Source: Paludibacteraceae bacterium
GTDB taxonomy: Bacteria > Bacteroidota > Bacteroidia > Bacteroidales > Paludibacteraceae
Direction: 5' to 3'
Assembly: GCA_017454915.1 (NCBI GenBank)
Contig: JAFTCC010000064.1
Span: 1-64,000 of the forward strand
DNA length: 64,000 nucleotides
This document shows positions 26,861-34,980 of the stretch, in pieces; position 1 is the first letter of the stretch; each line of letters opens with the position of its first letter. Both the position numbers and the translations under genes were made by a program. The notes under the pieces were generated by a model. That model saw only the letters and a program-made list of their open reading frames with translations, had not been told where the DNA came from and made no database searches.

Positions 26861-28123
26861 ATGGACGACCGCCAGTACTGGGAAAGCAACGACAATGAGC
26901 TACTCTGGAAGCATATACGCGACGTGTATGCCGACTTCATTGTGTACTGCCAACTCAAGAAAACTGACGACCCCAACGCCTCTGCACCACAGATGACTGA
27001 AGACACTCTTGGCAGCATCATCAAGATGTCGTGGAACGAGGGACGAAAAGACATATACAACGAGGCATTGCGCTTCGCCCGGGACAACTATGACAACCAA
27101 GACTTCGTAACCGAATCACTCGCGTGGATAGCAGAATGCGAGGGCAAACTCAGCAAAGCCATAAAACTCATGGAAAGCATTGAGGGTGGCAAGGACCTGG
27201 TGTACACCGACATCCTGAGGATGAAACGAGCCGGGAAACGCAACAATTTGCTCGAGGAATTTGAAATAGGGAAAAAAATATGGCAGGCGATGATAAACGA
27301 TGACTGCCAAGACGCAAATTTCGCTCTCCAACTGGCGGATATCTGCAACCAGAACGGCGACAAACACGCCACACTATACTTCGTAAAAGAGGCACTGTTT
27401 ATCGAACCCGCAAACACGGCTGCATTATTCCACCTTGCCACTTGGGAATTTGACATAGAACTATTCGACCTATGCCGGCAGACACTCAACAAACTGCTTG
27501 ACATTGACTCGTTTAACATACCGGCATGGAATCAACTTGGCGTCGTATCGCGCATACTTAATGACGACGAGGGAGCGCTACACGCTTTTGAATACAGCCT
27601 GTCTATCGACCCTAACTACCTGCCTCCGTTGGGATACAGCGGATACATAAGATTCTTGCACAAAGACTTCAAAAAAGCCAAGGAAACTTTTGAAAAATTA
27701 GAGGCGCAAAACAAACAAAACAATAACATCTTTGACGATTTAGTAACGCTCTCCGCACCTTTCATGGGCTTCATACTGCTCAGGGAACACCGCACCGAAG
27801 AAGCCTTAAAAAAATTCAAAGAAGGAATGGCTGGGGCACATTGCTGGATTTCACTGTTGGGTATTATTTACTTGAAAACCATAAAAGTAAAAATCACAGA
27901 CATACACCTGCCGCTTGCCAGACGGATTTTGCTCGACACTCCGGCAGGGAAAAGACAGGACGTCCAGCAACTTATTAATAAACCCGACGCTAAAGACCCT
28001 AAACTGCTCGACAAATTTATAGAAGTCATCGTGCACCCCAAAAACGATGACGGAGAATTTGACAGTTCCATCAGAGAGGACATCTCGCAAATCGACTGGA
28101 ACACCATGTTCAACGCTTTTTAG
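26861..28123 (+). CDS. TPR-repeat protein, function unknown
   Basis: A 420-residue soluble protein, probably cytoplasmic as no signal peptide is seen. Repeats of helix-turn-helix pairs occupy most of it (FALQLADICNQNGDKHATLYFVKEALFIEPAN, AWNQLGVVSRILNDDEGALHAFEYSLSIDPNYLPPLGYSG), the second being a textbook TPR. The start is 2 bp after the YqeY stop codon, so the two are translationally linked. Adaptor function is inferred only from the fold. Confidence 0.85.
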   Translation: MDDRQYWESNDNELLWKHIRDVYADFIVYCQLKKTDDPNASAPQMTEDTLGSIIKMSWNEGRKDIYNEALRFARDNYDNQDFVTESLAWIAECEGKLSKAIKLMESIEGGKDLVYTDILRMKRAGKRNNLLEEFEIGKKIWQAMINDDCQDANFALQLADICNQNGDKHATLYFVKEALFIEPANTAALFHLATWEFDIELFDLCRQTLNKLLDIDSFNIPAWNQLGVVSRILNDDEGALHAFEYSLSIDPNYLPPLGYSGYIRFLHKDFKKAKETFEKLEAQNKQNNNIFDDLVTLSAPFMGFILLREHRTEEALKKFKEGMAGAHCWISLLGIIYLKTIKVKITDIHLPLARRILLDTPAGKRQDVQQLINKPDAKDPKLLDKFIEVIVHPKNDDGEFDSSIREDISQIDWNTMFNAF

Positions 28124-28157
28124 GCATGACCCTATACTTATAAATTATAAAAATAAA

Positions 28158-28961
28158 ATGTCATTTCGCTTAACAATTGTAATGCTGCTGTGCGCCATTG
28201 TCTGCATGGGACAGCCAACGTCAGACACCGCCGGTTACGTTCAGCCTCACGAAGTTCTAAAGCCCGCCGAAGCAGAGCCTCTGCCTCCAACAACACAGCC
28301 CAAGAAATCGCTTCTCGAAGAAGTGGAGGACTGGTATAGCGACAACATGAACTATTGGAGCATTGCCGGACTGATGGCCATCGAGAGTTCGTTCATACCT
28401 TTTCCTTCAGAAGTGGTGATACCTCCGGCCGCGTACGTGGCATCGCGTGAGGACAGCACATTGCATGTCAGCGACTCTTACGCCATCAACCTGCTGCTCA
28501 TCATACTTGCCGGCACCATAGGCGCACTGCTTGGAGCAATCATCAACTACGTGCTCTCGCTGCTGCTCGGACGCCCCATTATCTACGCCTTCGCCAACAG
28601 CAAAATAGGGCACTTGTGCCTGCTAAGCGCTGAAAAAATTGAAAAAGCCGAACAATACTTCAACGAGCATGGCAGGATGTCCACCTTTGTCGGCAGACTT
28701 ATTCCCGCTATCCGACAACTCATATCCATCCCTGCCGGACTGTCGAAAATGAACTTTGGCATATTCATAGCCTATACCTCGCTTGGAGCGGCAGTGTGGA
28801 ACACCGTACTCGCACTGCTTGGATACATTGCCAACGGCCAGATGGAACGAATACACAAATATAGCCAAGAGCTGTCATACGCCATACTCGCAGTTGTGGC
28901 ACTCGCCGCCTTGTATTTCGCAATCAGATATTTCCGCAGGAAAAAGACCGAAGCAAAATGA
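28158..28961 (+). CDS. DedA family (VTT domain) membrane protein
   Basis: A 267-residue inner-membrane protein of the DedA/SNARE-associated family, whose characterised members translocate undecaprenyl phosphate or phospholipids. An N-terminal signal-like segment (MSFRLTIVMLLCAIVCMGQ) precedes about five hydrophobic segments. Family motifs: FIPFPSEVVIPPAAYVAS near residue 82, GTIGALLGAIINYVLSLLLGRP, and FVGRLIPAIRQLISIPAGLSKMNFGIF, with the conserved Arg-x-x-P-x-x-R. ATG at 28158 is chosen because an upstream in-frame start (28047) would overlap the TPR gene and hide the signal. The stop overlaps the next gene by 4 bp (ATGA). Confidence 0.93.
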   Translation: MSFRLTIVMLLCAIVCMGQPTSDTAGYVQPHEVLKPAEAEPLPPTTQPKKSLLEEVEDWYSDNMNYWSIAGLMAIESSFIPFPSEVVIPPAAYVASREDSTLHVSDSYAINLLLIILAGTIGALLGAIINYVLSLLLGRPIIYAFANSKIGHLCLLSAEKIEKAEQYFNEHGRMSTFVGRLIPAIRQLISIPAGLSKMNFGIFIAYTSLGAAVWNTVLALLGYIANGQMERIHKYSQELSYAILAVVALAALYFAIRYFRRKKTEAK

Positions 28962-29917
28962 ATAAATTGCTGATTATAGTTCTGATAGCCGCCGTCATGC
29001 ACTCCTGCGCCCAAAAGCCTCAAAGCGTTAGCAAACCCCAAGAGCACATCAGCGTGGCATTTGACGCTGACAGCGCATACCACTTTGCCGCAGAGCAGGT
29101 GTCGTTCGGTCCGCGCGTACCAGGCAGCACAAGCCACCGTCTCTGCGCCGAATACCTCGAACACACACTGCAGCGCTTTGCCGACACAGTCATCGTACAG
29201 CACGGCTCCATGCCGTCATACAACGGCACCCCGATGCCTGTCCGCAACATCATAGCGGCATTCAACCCCAGCGCCACACCGCGCGTCATGCTCAGCGCAC
29301 ACTACGACACACGCCCGTGGGCCGACCAGGAGCAAGAACAAGAGAAATGGCACACCCCAATCGACGGAGCCAACGATGGGGCCAGCGGAGTGGCTGTGCT
29401 GCTCGAGATAGCGCGGCAACTGCGAGAGATGAACACCACTAAAGGGATTGACATAATGCTGTGGGACGCGGAAGACAGCGGTACACCACAGTTTGAATAT
29501 AGCGCAAACCACGACAGCTGGTGCCTCGGCTCACAATACTGGGCACTGCACAAGCACAAAGCCGGATATGAAGCGCAGTGCGGCATACTGCTCGACATGG
29601 TGGGAGCGCCCGACGCGCAGTTTCAACTGGAGCAACACTCACGGCAATATGCCAACCACATCCTCAAGGAAGTATGGAAAACAGCACGGCGGTTGGGATA
29701 TGGCGACATCTTCACTGACAAGCACGCCTACCCCATCACCGACGACCACTACTACCTCAACCAAGCCGGCATACCAACCATTGACATCATACACTACGAC
29801 GACATTAGGGGTTTTGGCAGCTATTGGCACACCACAAGCGACAACATGGACCACATCAGCCGCCATACACTCGGGGCGGTTGGCACTACCGTGTTGGACT
29901 TCATCACCAACCGTTGA
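28958..29917 (+). CDS. M28-family lipoprotein, glutaminyl cyclase-like
   Basis: A 319-residue lipoprotein: the N-terminus MNKLLIIVLIAAVMHSC ends in a lipobox with Cys17. The fold is that of zinc aminopeptidases (M28). The metal-site motifs read HYDTRPWAD, GANDGASG (D140), DAEDSG (E172) and DIIHYDD (H279). A single D/E/H site plus the wording of the motifs matches bacterial glutaminyl-peptide cyclotransferases, which form N-terminal pyroglutamate; aminopeptidase activity remains possible. In Bacteroidota such cyclases cap Gln exposed after signal-peptide cleavage of envelope proteins, which is knowledge of the family and not seen here. It is coupled to dedA by a 4-bp overlap. Confidence 0.88.
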   Translation: MNKLLIIVLIAAVMHSCAQKPQSVSKPQEHISVAFDADSAYHFAAEQVSFGPRVPGSTSHRLCAEYLEHTLQRFADTVIVQHGSMPSYNGTPMPVRNIIAAFNPSATPRVMLSAHYDTRPWADQEQEQEKWHTPIDGANDGASGVAVLLEIARQLREMNTTKGIDIMLWDAEDSGTPQFEYSANHDSWCLGSQYWALHKHKAGYEAQCGILLDMVGAPDAQFQLEQHSRQYANHILKEVWKTARRLGYGDIFTDKHAYPITDDHYYLNQAGIPTIDIIHYDDIRGFGSYWHTTSDNMDHISRHTLGAVGTTVLDFITNR

Positions 29918-29920
29918 GCG

Positions 29921-30604
29921 ATGGTGCTGTTCGATTTCATAGACAGCTATCTGTTCCCGAGCGTGTGCCACGTTTGTGGCAGACAATTGGTAGCCGGCGA
30001 AGACCGGGTATGCCTCCACTGCCTTGACGCATTGCCACGCACCGACTTTCTCAACCGCAGCGACAATCCGCTTCTCCAACGCTATTCACGACAACCAAAT
30101 ATAGTGAGCGCCACGGCATTGCTGCACTACGGCAACGACACGCGCCTGCTCGTGCATGACCTCAAATACCACAACTTCCCGCAACTCGGCAACACACTTG
30201 GAACTCTAATGGCTGACGAAGGCCTGCAGCACGGCATCTTCAGCGTCGATTTGCTCGTGCCTGTTCCGCTGCACTGGTTAAGGAGACTGAGCAGAGGATA
30301 CAACCAGAGCCTAAAACTTTGTGAGGGAATAAGCCGGAGGACAGGTACAGAAATCAGCACCGAAAACCTTGTTCGTACACGTAATAACCGCTCACAAACA
30401 GCACTGTCACACACCGATAGACAGAAAAACAAACAAGGACTTTTCAGACTTAAGCATCCCGAAATGTGGAACGGAAAGCACATCATGATAATTGATGACG
30501 TGTTCACCACCGGAGCCACCATAGAAGCGTGCATCCACGCCATAAGCCAACAAACAAGCGATACCAAAATCAGCATCTACACCCTTGCATACGCCGGTGT
30601 ATAG
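29921..30604 (+). CDS. ComF family phosphoribosyltransferase-like protein
   Basis: A 227-residue ComF-type protein. It begins with a CxxC zinc motif pair (CHVCGRQLVAGEDRVCLHC, residues 16-34) and ends with a PRTase domain whose PRPP loop is IMIIDDVFTTGATIEAC (about 188-204); the flexible-loop segment RGYNQSLKLCEGI is also typical. ComF is needed for DNA uptake in competent bacteria; in Bacteroidales its role is not known. It starts 3 bp after the cyclase stop codon and ends the run of tightly spaced genes begun at murC. REP DNA follows. Confidence 0.93.
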   Translation: MVLFDFIDSYLFPSVCHVCGRQLVAGEDRVCLHCLDALPRTDFLNRSDNPLLQRYSRQPNIVSATALLHYGNDTRLLVHDLKYHNFPQLGNTLGTLMADEGLQHGIFSVDLLVPVPLHWLRRLSRGYNQSLKLCEGISRRTGTEISTENLVRTRNNRSQTALSHTDRQKNKQGLFRLKHPEMWNGKHIMIIDDVFTTGATIEACIHAISQQTSDTKISIYTLAYAGV

Positions 30605-30790
30605 CAACTAATATTAGGTCATTTTACCCCTTAAGCCGTGGATAAACAGCCCCACAGGGGCGGAATAAATATAGCCGTGGGTGAAGCGAAGCGGAACCCA
30701 CGGAACACGGAAAACACCAATTTTATTAGCCCCGTAGGGGCGGCACAAATATAGCCGTGGATAAAACCCACGGAACACAGAAACCATCCA

Positions 30791-30983
30791 TTTTATTAGC
30801 CCCGTAGGGGCGGCACAGAAAAGCAAAAAGGTTGTGACGCCGCTAACGCGGCTTGAATATGATGGTGCGATGCGTACCGCGGGTTACGTTCGCTGACGCT
30901 CACTTCACCCACGGCTAACATTGTGTCACCGCTAACGCGGTTTTCGACGCAAACAACAAATCTATTCCAGCCCCACAGGGGCG
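30791..30983 (+). repeat. 193-bp direct repeat, copy A
   Basis: From TTTTATTAGCCCCG to CCCCACAGGGGCG this segment is nearly identical to 31113-31305; by eye only a few substitutions are present (for example CTGACGCTCACTTCAC against CTGGCGCTCACTGCAC). It comprises two palindromes flanking a CGCTAACGCG-rich core. The offset is 322 bp, so recombination between copies would delete or duplicate 322 bp. Confidence 0.85.
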
Positions 30984-31112
30984 GCACAAAAATAGCCGTG
31001 GGAGAAAACCCACAGAACACGGAAACCACCCATTTTATTAGCCCCGTAGGGGCGGAACATAATTAGCCGTGGGTGAAGCGAAGCGGAACCCACGGAACAC
31101 AGAAAACACCAA

Positions 31113-31305
31113 TTTTATTAGCCCCGTAGGGGCGGCACAGAAAAGCAAAAAGGTTGTGACGCCGCTAACGCGGCTTGAATATGATGGTGCGATGCGTACC
31201 GCGGGTTACGTTCGCTGGCGCTCACTGCACCCACGGCTAACATTGTGTCACCGCTAACGCGGTTTTCGACGCAAACAACAAATCTATTCCAGCCCCACAG
31301 GGGCG
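31113..31305 (+). repeat. 193-bp direct repeat, copy B
   Basis: Second copy of the repeat at 30791-30983, in the same orientation, differing at a few positions. Together the copies form a composite REP unit larger than the simple palindromes, suggesting a recent local duplication. Confidence 0.85.
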
Positions 31306-31447
31306 AAACAAATATAGCCGTGGGTGAAAAACCACGGGACACGGAAAAAACCAATTTTATTTAGCCCCACAGGGGCGGCATAAATGCAAAAAAAAATTAC
31401 GCCCCGAAGCATTATGCTTGAAAGTATAATGGAAAAACATAAAATAT

Positions 31448-31478
31448 TTTGCGAAAACAAAAAAAGTCATTATATTTG
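31448..31478 (+). promoter_or_regulatory. Promoter of leader RNA copy 1
   Basis: TTTG at 31448-31451, 19 bp, then TATATTTG at 31471-31478, a full match to the Bacteroidota consensus. Transcription should start near 31485. Confidence 0.85.
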
Positions 31479-31484
31479 CAAAAA

Positions 31485-31708
31485 ATAATACGCTATGACG
31501 TAGATACGATACAAATAGAACGACAGATATAAATAAAGCGTTAGCTTTGTTCTCACTTAGTAAAAATCGCCAATTTTTATAACGCAGATGAGAAGTAAAG
31601 TTCAACGCTCACATCACACTTGATGTGGGCTTTACTTTTTGTTCATCTGCAGCGGTGTTTGGCGATACCTTTACTAAGTGGACTAAAAAGTTTGGTCCAC
31701 TTTTTTTA
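31485..31708 (+). ncRNA. Structured leader RNA with terminator, copy 1
   Basis: About 224 nt between a consensus promoter and an intrinsic terminator. Nested helices: P1 CTTAGTAAA/TTTACTAAG (31556-31564 with 31670-31678), P2 ATCGCCAA/TTGGCGAT (31566-31573 with 31659-31666), P3 GCAGATGA/TCATCTGC (31584-31591 with 31643-31650), P4 AAGTAAAG/CTTTACTT (31593-31600 with 31630-31637), P5 CACATC/GATGTG (31610-31615 with 31622-31627). The P1 3' strand overlaps the terminator 5' arm by 3 nt. A close relative lies at 52852-53099. Similarity continues beyond the terminator toward the start codon of the next gene, favouring a cis-acting attenuator over a free sRNA. It may belong to a catalogued Bacteroidales RNA motif; I cannot confirm which. 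Confidence 0.8.
31676..31707 (+). terminator. Intrinsic terminator ending leader RNA copy 1
   Basis: AAGTGGAC (31676-31683) pairs with GTCCACTT (31695-31702), followed by a run of seven T from 31701. It lies 106 bp before the start codon of the first downstream gene, so read-through is required for that gene unless a second promoter exists. Confidence 0.85.
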
Positions 31709-31813
31709 TGCCATAGCGCGACAACGGACCGGTGACACGCCGAAAAACCACAACAGAGTAGGCACCAACACATTTCCTCCGCAAGTGGCGGCGGACAAAC
31801 CGCCACACAACAC

Positions 31814-32521
31814 ATGAAAAAACTATTTTCACTTTTCGCAGCACTGCTCATAGGTGGTGCTGTATGCTTGGCAGAAGATGTAGAGCTCACATCGGGCGAC
31901 GTGCATTTCTTCAAAGATCCCGCTAACTACGCAATTTTGGAGATTGACTGGTCAAAAACACATGTAGTGGAATTCGGAGCCAACAACAAGGTTAAGAACG
32001 ACTTGGGCAGCATTGACGAGTTCAACCGCTCGCAAGGCGAAGACTGGGTTCGCGACTGGCCCGCTGTTCAGGCTTCGGTGCTACTGTCAAACACTATGAA
32101 GAAATTTTTCTTCAACAAAGCCAACAAGAAAGGCATGCATATCGTAGCCCCGCAGCAGGTATGGGATGCATACAACAACGGCACTCTGGTAGGGAAAAAC
32201 CGCACCTCAACCGAGAAAAACTACTACCTGATAGACCCTGCCACAGCACAATACAAGATTGTAGTACACATAGACCTCGTTGACATGGGCAACACAGGAG
32301 CCTCTATTGTGTTCGGCGGCGGACTGGCCAGCAAGGCAGGCGGAGCAAAAATAATGGGGTACATTGACTGCATCGACCTGCGGACGAACAAGAGCGCAGC
32401 ACAATTCGTAATCAACGACACACGCGGTGAAGGTGGCTGGACTCAAGCCATTAGGCTCGGCAACGTCATCGCACAATGCCTCGGCGTGGAAGTCATGAAA
32501 ATTATTAAGAAAACAAAATAG
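31814..32521 (+). CDS. Exported protein of unknown function, first gene after leader RNA copy 1
   Basis: A 235-residue protein with a signal peptide (MKKLFSLFAALLIGGAVCLA, cleavage before EDVELT). I do not recognise the family with certainty. The mature part has alternating beta and helical segments, with a glycine-rich stretch (VFGGGLASKAGGAKIMGYIDCIDLRTN) of the kind seen in envelope proteins of the DUF4410/curli-assembly-like type; this resemblance is weak. It starts at ATG 31814 and is followed 18 bp later by the first of three paralogues on the same strand, so it likely leads an operon controlled by the structured leader upstream. Confidence 0.85.
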   Translation: MKKLFSLFAALLIGGAVCLAEDVELTSGDVHFFKDPANYAILEIDWSKTHVVEFGANNKVKNDLGSIDEFNRSQGEDWVRDWPAVQASVLLSNTMKKFFFNKANKKGMHIVAPQQVWDAYNNGTLVGKNRTSTEKNYYLIDPATAQYKIVVHIDLVDMGNTGASIVFGGGLASKAGGAKIMGYIDCIDLRTNKSAAQFVINDTRGEGGWTQAIRLGNVIAQCLGVEVMKIIKKTK

Positions 32522-32539
32522 ACACAAACAGGTAAAAAT

Positions 32540-33274
32540 ATGAGAAAAGCAGCGTCCTTTTTCTTTGTTTTCTTTTTTGCCTTCGCCTCTGCAGTCACAG
32601 CACAGGATGTGTTAGTCATGAGAGATGGGAACAGCGTGAACGGCAAGGTGATTGAGATTTCTGATGTTAGTGTCAAATACCAATCCCAAACTGCAGACGC
32701 ACAAACTATAACAATAAACGCCGAAAACATTGAAAGCATAGTTTTCAGCAACGGCACCGTGAAAGTCTTTACTCATGCTCAGACTGAACAATCATTAGCC
32801 GCATCACCTCAAAAGATTGCTTACATAGACAAGTTCAGCGACCACTACCTGATGGGGGACAAACGCATGAACGAGGATGAGTACATGAAATTCCTGAAGC
32901 AGCATTGCCCCGAAGCGTACAAAAGCCACGAAAGCGGCAAAAAGTTGGCCAAGGCTGGCTGGGTATGTTTAGGCATAGGGGGCGGCATAGGTGTAGTGGG
33001 AAGCGTATTGTGGGGAGCATATTTCAACAGTGCCGAAGGCTGGTACTGGGGCGACTACAAAAGAGGAAGCAAAGAAAAGGTACTGGCAGGCGTGGCGCTC
33101 ACGTCTGCCGGAACAGCAATACTTACTGTCAGCGTGCCATTGCTGACAGTGGGATACGCCAGAAAGAACAAGTCGCACGTAATATATAACAACTATTGCG
33201 CGCGGCAAAACACTCCTGTCGCTCTCACACTCAAGGCAAAGACTGACGGAATGGCGGTAGCAATAAATTTCTAA
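32540..33274 (+). CDS. Paralogue 1 of a tandem trio of exported membrane proteins
   Basis: A 244-residue protein of unknown function. After a signal peptide (cleaved near AVTAQ-DVL) comes a small beta domain (VMRDGNSVNGKVIEISDVSVKYQ ... VFSNGTVKVF, about 20-78), a common Bacteroidales module without known role. A charged linker (DKFSDHYLMGDKRMNEDEYMKFLKQHCPEAY) leads to two hydrophobic segments (WVCLGIGGGIGVVGSVLWGAY and LTSAGTAILTVSVPLLTVGY) and a short basic/polar tail. The C-terminal half is almost identical to paralogue 2, while the N-terminal domain differs clearly from both neighbours. It lies 18 bp after the preceding exported-protein gene. Confidence 0.88.
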   Translation: MRKAASFFFVFFFAFASAVTAQDVLVMRDGNSVNGKVIEISDVSVKYQSQTADAQTITINAENIESIVFSNGTVKVFTHAQTEQSLAASPQKIAYIDKFSDHYLMGDKRMNEDEYMKFLKQHCPEAYKSHESGKKLAKAGWVCLGIGGGIGVVGSVLWGAYFNSAEGWYWGDYKRGSKEKVLAGVALTSAGTAILTVSVPLLTVGYARKNKSHVIYNNYCARQNTPVALTLKAKTDGMAVAINF

Positions 33275-33305
33275 CAGATAACCAACTTTCTAATTCTAAA
33301 CAAAT

Positions 33306-34046
33306 ATGAGCAAGAGGACTCTAACAACAGCAGTTTCATTGCTCCTGTGTGCGCTATACATAGCCGCACAGGATGTCATCATCACGCTTGACGAGAAGCG
33401 CATAGAGGCCAAAATCACCGAGGTGTCGGACACAGAAATCAAATACCGCGACCCCAATATCCCTGGCGGACCGCAGTTCGTAATGGGAGTGGACAAACTC
33501 AATACCATTATCTACAGCAACGGCACCGTGAAAGTCTTTACTCATGCTCAGACTGAACAACCAGCAGCCGCCTCACCGCAAAAGACTGTTTACATAGACA
33601 AGTTCAGCGACCACTACCTGATGGGTGACAAACGCATGAACGAGGATGAGTACATGAAATTCCTGAAGCAGCATTGCCCCGAAGCATACAAAAGCCACGA
33701 AAGCGGCAAAAAGTTGGCTAAAGCGGGCTGGGTATGCTTAGGCACTGGCGCAGTCTTGGGCGTAGTGGGAAGTGCGCTGTGGGCAACATCTTACGATCAC
33801 AGTTACGGCGGAGCATGGATATGGGGTGAATATGATAAGCACCAAGGCAAAGGGCTGACCGGCGTGGTGTTCACGTCTGCCGGAGCCGCATTACTTACTA
33901 TCAGCGTGCCGCTGCTGGCAGTGGGATATGCCAGAAAGAACAAGTCGCACGTGATATATAACAACTATTGCGCGCGGCAAAACACTCCTGTCGCTCTCAC
34001 ACTCAAGGCAAAGACTGACGGAATGGCGGTAGCAATAAATTTCTAA
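33306..34046 (+). CDS. Paralogue 2 of the trio, apparently chimeric
   Basis: A 246-residue protein with the same architecture: signal peptide, beta module (ITLDEKRIEAKITEVSDTEIKYR), charged linker, two hydrophobic segments. Its first 77 residues match paralogue 3 (MSKRT-TTA-SLLLC-LYI-AQD, EVSDTEIKYRD), whereas everything after NGTVKVF matches paralogue 1, including a nearly identical 3' end of the gene. The switch falls in a stretch shared by all three (AGCAACGGCACCGTGAAAG, about 33516-33534), as expected from recombination or gene conversion. It was probably made by unequal exchange between its neighbours. Confidence 0.88.
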   Translation: MSKRTLTTAVSLLLCALYIAAQDVIITLDEKRIEAKITEVSDTEIKYRDPNIPGGPQFVMGVDKLNTIIYSNGTVKVFTHAQTEQPAAASPQKTVYIDKFSDHYLMGDKRMNEDEYMKFLKQHCPEAYKSHESGKKLAKAGWVCLGTGAVLGVVGSALWATSYDHSYGGAWIWGEYDKHQGKGLTGVVFTSAGAALLTISVPLLAVGYARKNKSHVIYNNYCARQNTPVALTLKAKTDGMAVAINF

Positions 34047-34077
34047 CATATAACCAACTTTCTAATCCTAAACGAAT

Positions 34078-34833
34078 ATGAGCAAGAGAACTTTTACAAC
34101 AGCAATTTCACTACTTCTGTGTGTGCTATACATAACCGCACAGGACATCATAGTCACGCGCGAGGAAAAGCGCATAGAGGCCAAAATCACCGAAGTGTCG
34201 GACACGGAAATCAAGTACCGTGACGCCAACAACCCTGACGGACCACTGTTTGTGATGGGTGTGGACAAAATCAGCACCATCATCTACAGCAACGGCACCG
34301 TGAAAGTCTTTGAGCAGGCGCAAGCACCTGCCATTAGCAGCCGCCCGCCCATGAGCGCACAATATCAGGCATCGCTCAACCGCGGACAGCAGACCCAGAT
34401 GGGCGGCACGGAAATGATAAGCCGCTATGACGAATACTACATAATGGGCAACGAACGCATGAACGAAGATCAGTACTTGCGCTTCGTCCAGCAAACATGC
34501 CCGGCAGCCTATGCAAGCTATCAGAAAGGCAAGAAACTCTGGGGCATGGGCTGGGGGTTCTTCGCAGCAAGCCTCGCATGCCTTGCCGGGGGCAGCACCA
34601 TGTACAGCATAGGCCGTAACGAAGGAACACCGGGACTGGCGATACCAGGCGCAGCACTGATTGGCGCAGGATCCGGATTCTTCTGTGCATCCATTCCTTG
34701 CATGGTAGTGGGAAAAATCAGAAAAGACAATTCTCACGAAATCTACAACTCCGCTTGCGTTAGAAAAAGCAACCCCTACTCGCTTAACATCGGTTACGGG
34801 GGCAACGGAGTCGGACTTGCCTTTGCATGGTAA
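34078..34833 (+). CDS. Paralogue 3 of the trio
   Basis: A 251-residue protein: signal peptide (cleaved near YITAQ-DII), the same beta module (VTREEKRIEAKITEVSDTEIKYRD), then a longer Gln/Ser-rich linker than its neighbours, a related charged motif (YDEYYIMGNERMNEDQYLRFVQQTCPAAY), and two hydrophobic segments (MGWGFFAASLACLAGGSTMY, ALIGAGSGFFCASIPCMVVG). The C-terminal half is more diverged than that of paralogues 1 and 2. The spacer before it (about 31 bp) is nearly the same as that before paralogue 2, so gene plus spacer were duplicated together. Function unknown. Confidence 0.88.
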   Translation: MSKRTFTTAISLLLCVLYITAQDIIVTREEKRIEAKITEVSDTEIKYRDANNPDGPLFVMGVDKISTIIYSNGTVKVFEQAQAPAISSRPPMSAQYQASLNRGQQTQMGGTEMISRYDEYYIMGNERMNEDQYLRFVQQTCPAAYASYQKGKKLWGMGWGFFAASLACLAGGSTMYSIGRNEGTPGLAIPGAALIGAGSGFFCASIPCMVVGKIRKDNSHEIYNSACVRKSNPYSLNIGYGGNGVGLAFAW

Positions 34834-34907
34834 AACAGTTGTAATAAAATGGCAAACCGATTGTAATAAAAATGTGGCAGATATGGCAGTTATGAAAAAA
34901 AAACTGC

Positions 34908-34915
34908 TATATTTG
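34908..34915 (+). promoter_or_regulatory. Possible -7 element before the zinc-domain lipoprotein
   Basis: TATATTTG fits the -7 consensus TAnnTTTG and would start transcription near 34922, about 59 nt before the ATG at 34981. No TTTG stands at the proper -33 distance, so the call is tentative. Confidence 0.45.
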
Positions 34916-34980
34916 CTACATAATACTATCAGGATGCACGCTAATATCAAATTGTATTTTGTATCATAAAAGCTAATAAC

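Larger units (their letters stand above)
30640..31380. repeat. REP-like palindromic repeat island
   Basis: About eight copies of GCCCC-gta/aca-GGGGC and several of CCGTGGGT...ACCCACGG fill this intergenic stretch; some copies carry an insertion GAAGCGAAGCGG between the arms of the second palindrome. Interspersed are CCGCTAACGCGG palindromes. No credible gene is present; small open frames on the minus strand come from the repeats. It is the main content of the 1209-bp gap between comF and the next gene. The same family lies at 1-203 and 59160-59215. Confidence 0.85.

Noticed and set aside
30796-31354. Two related short minus-strand frames (77 and 78 codons)
   Set aside because: They lie wholly inside REP repeats and the 193-bp duplication; their similarity reflects the DNA repeat, not protein selection.
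31485-31708. Assignment of the leader as 6S RNA
   Set aside because: The long rod-like fold is superficially similar, but two copies in 21 kb at fixed distance from start codons, with conserved sequence continuing past the terminator, fit a cis leader better. A family search is needed to decide.
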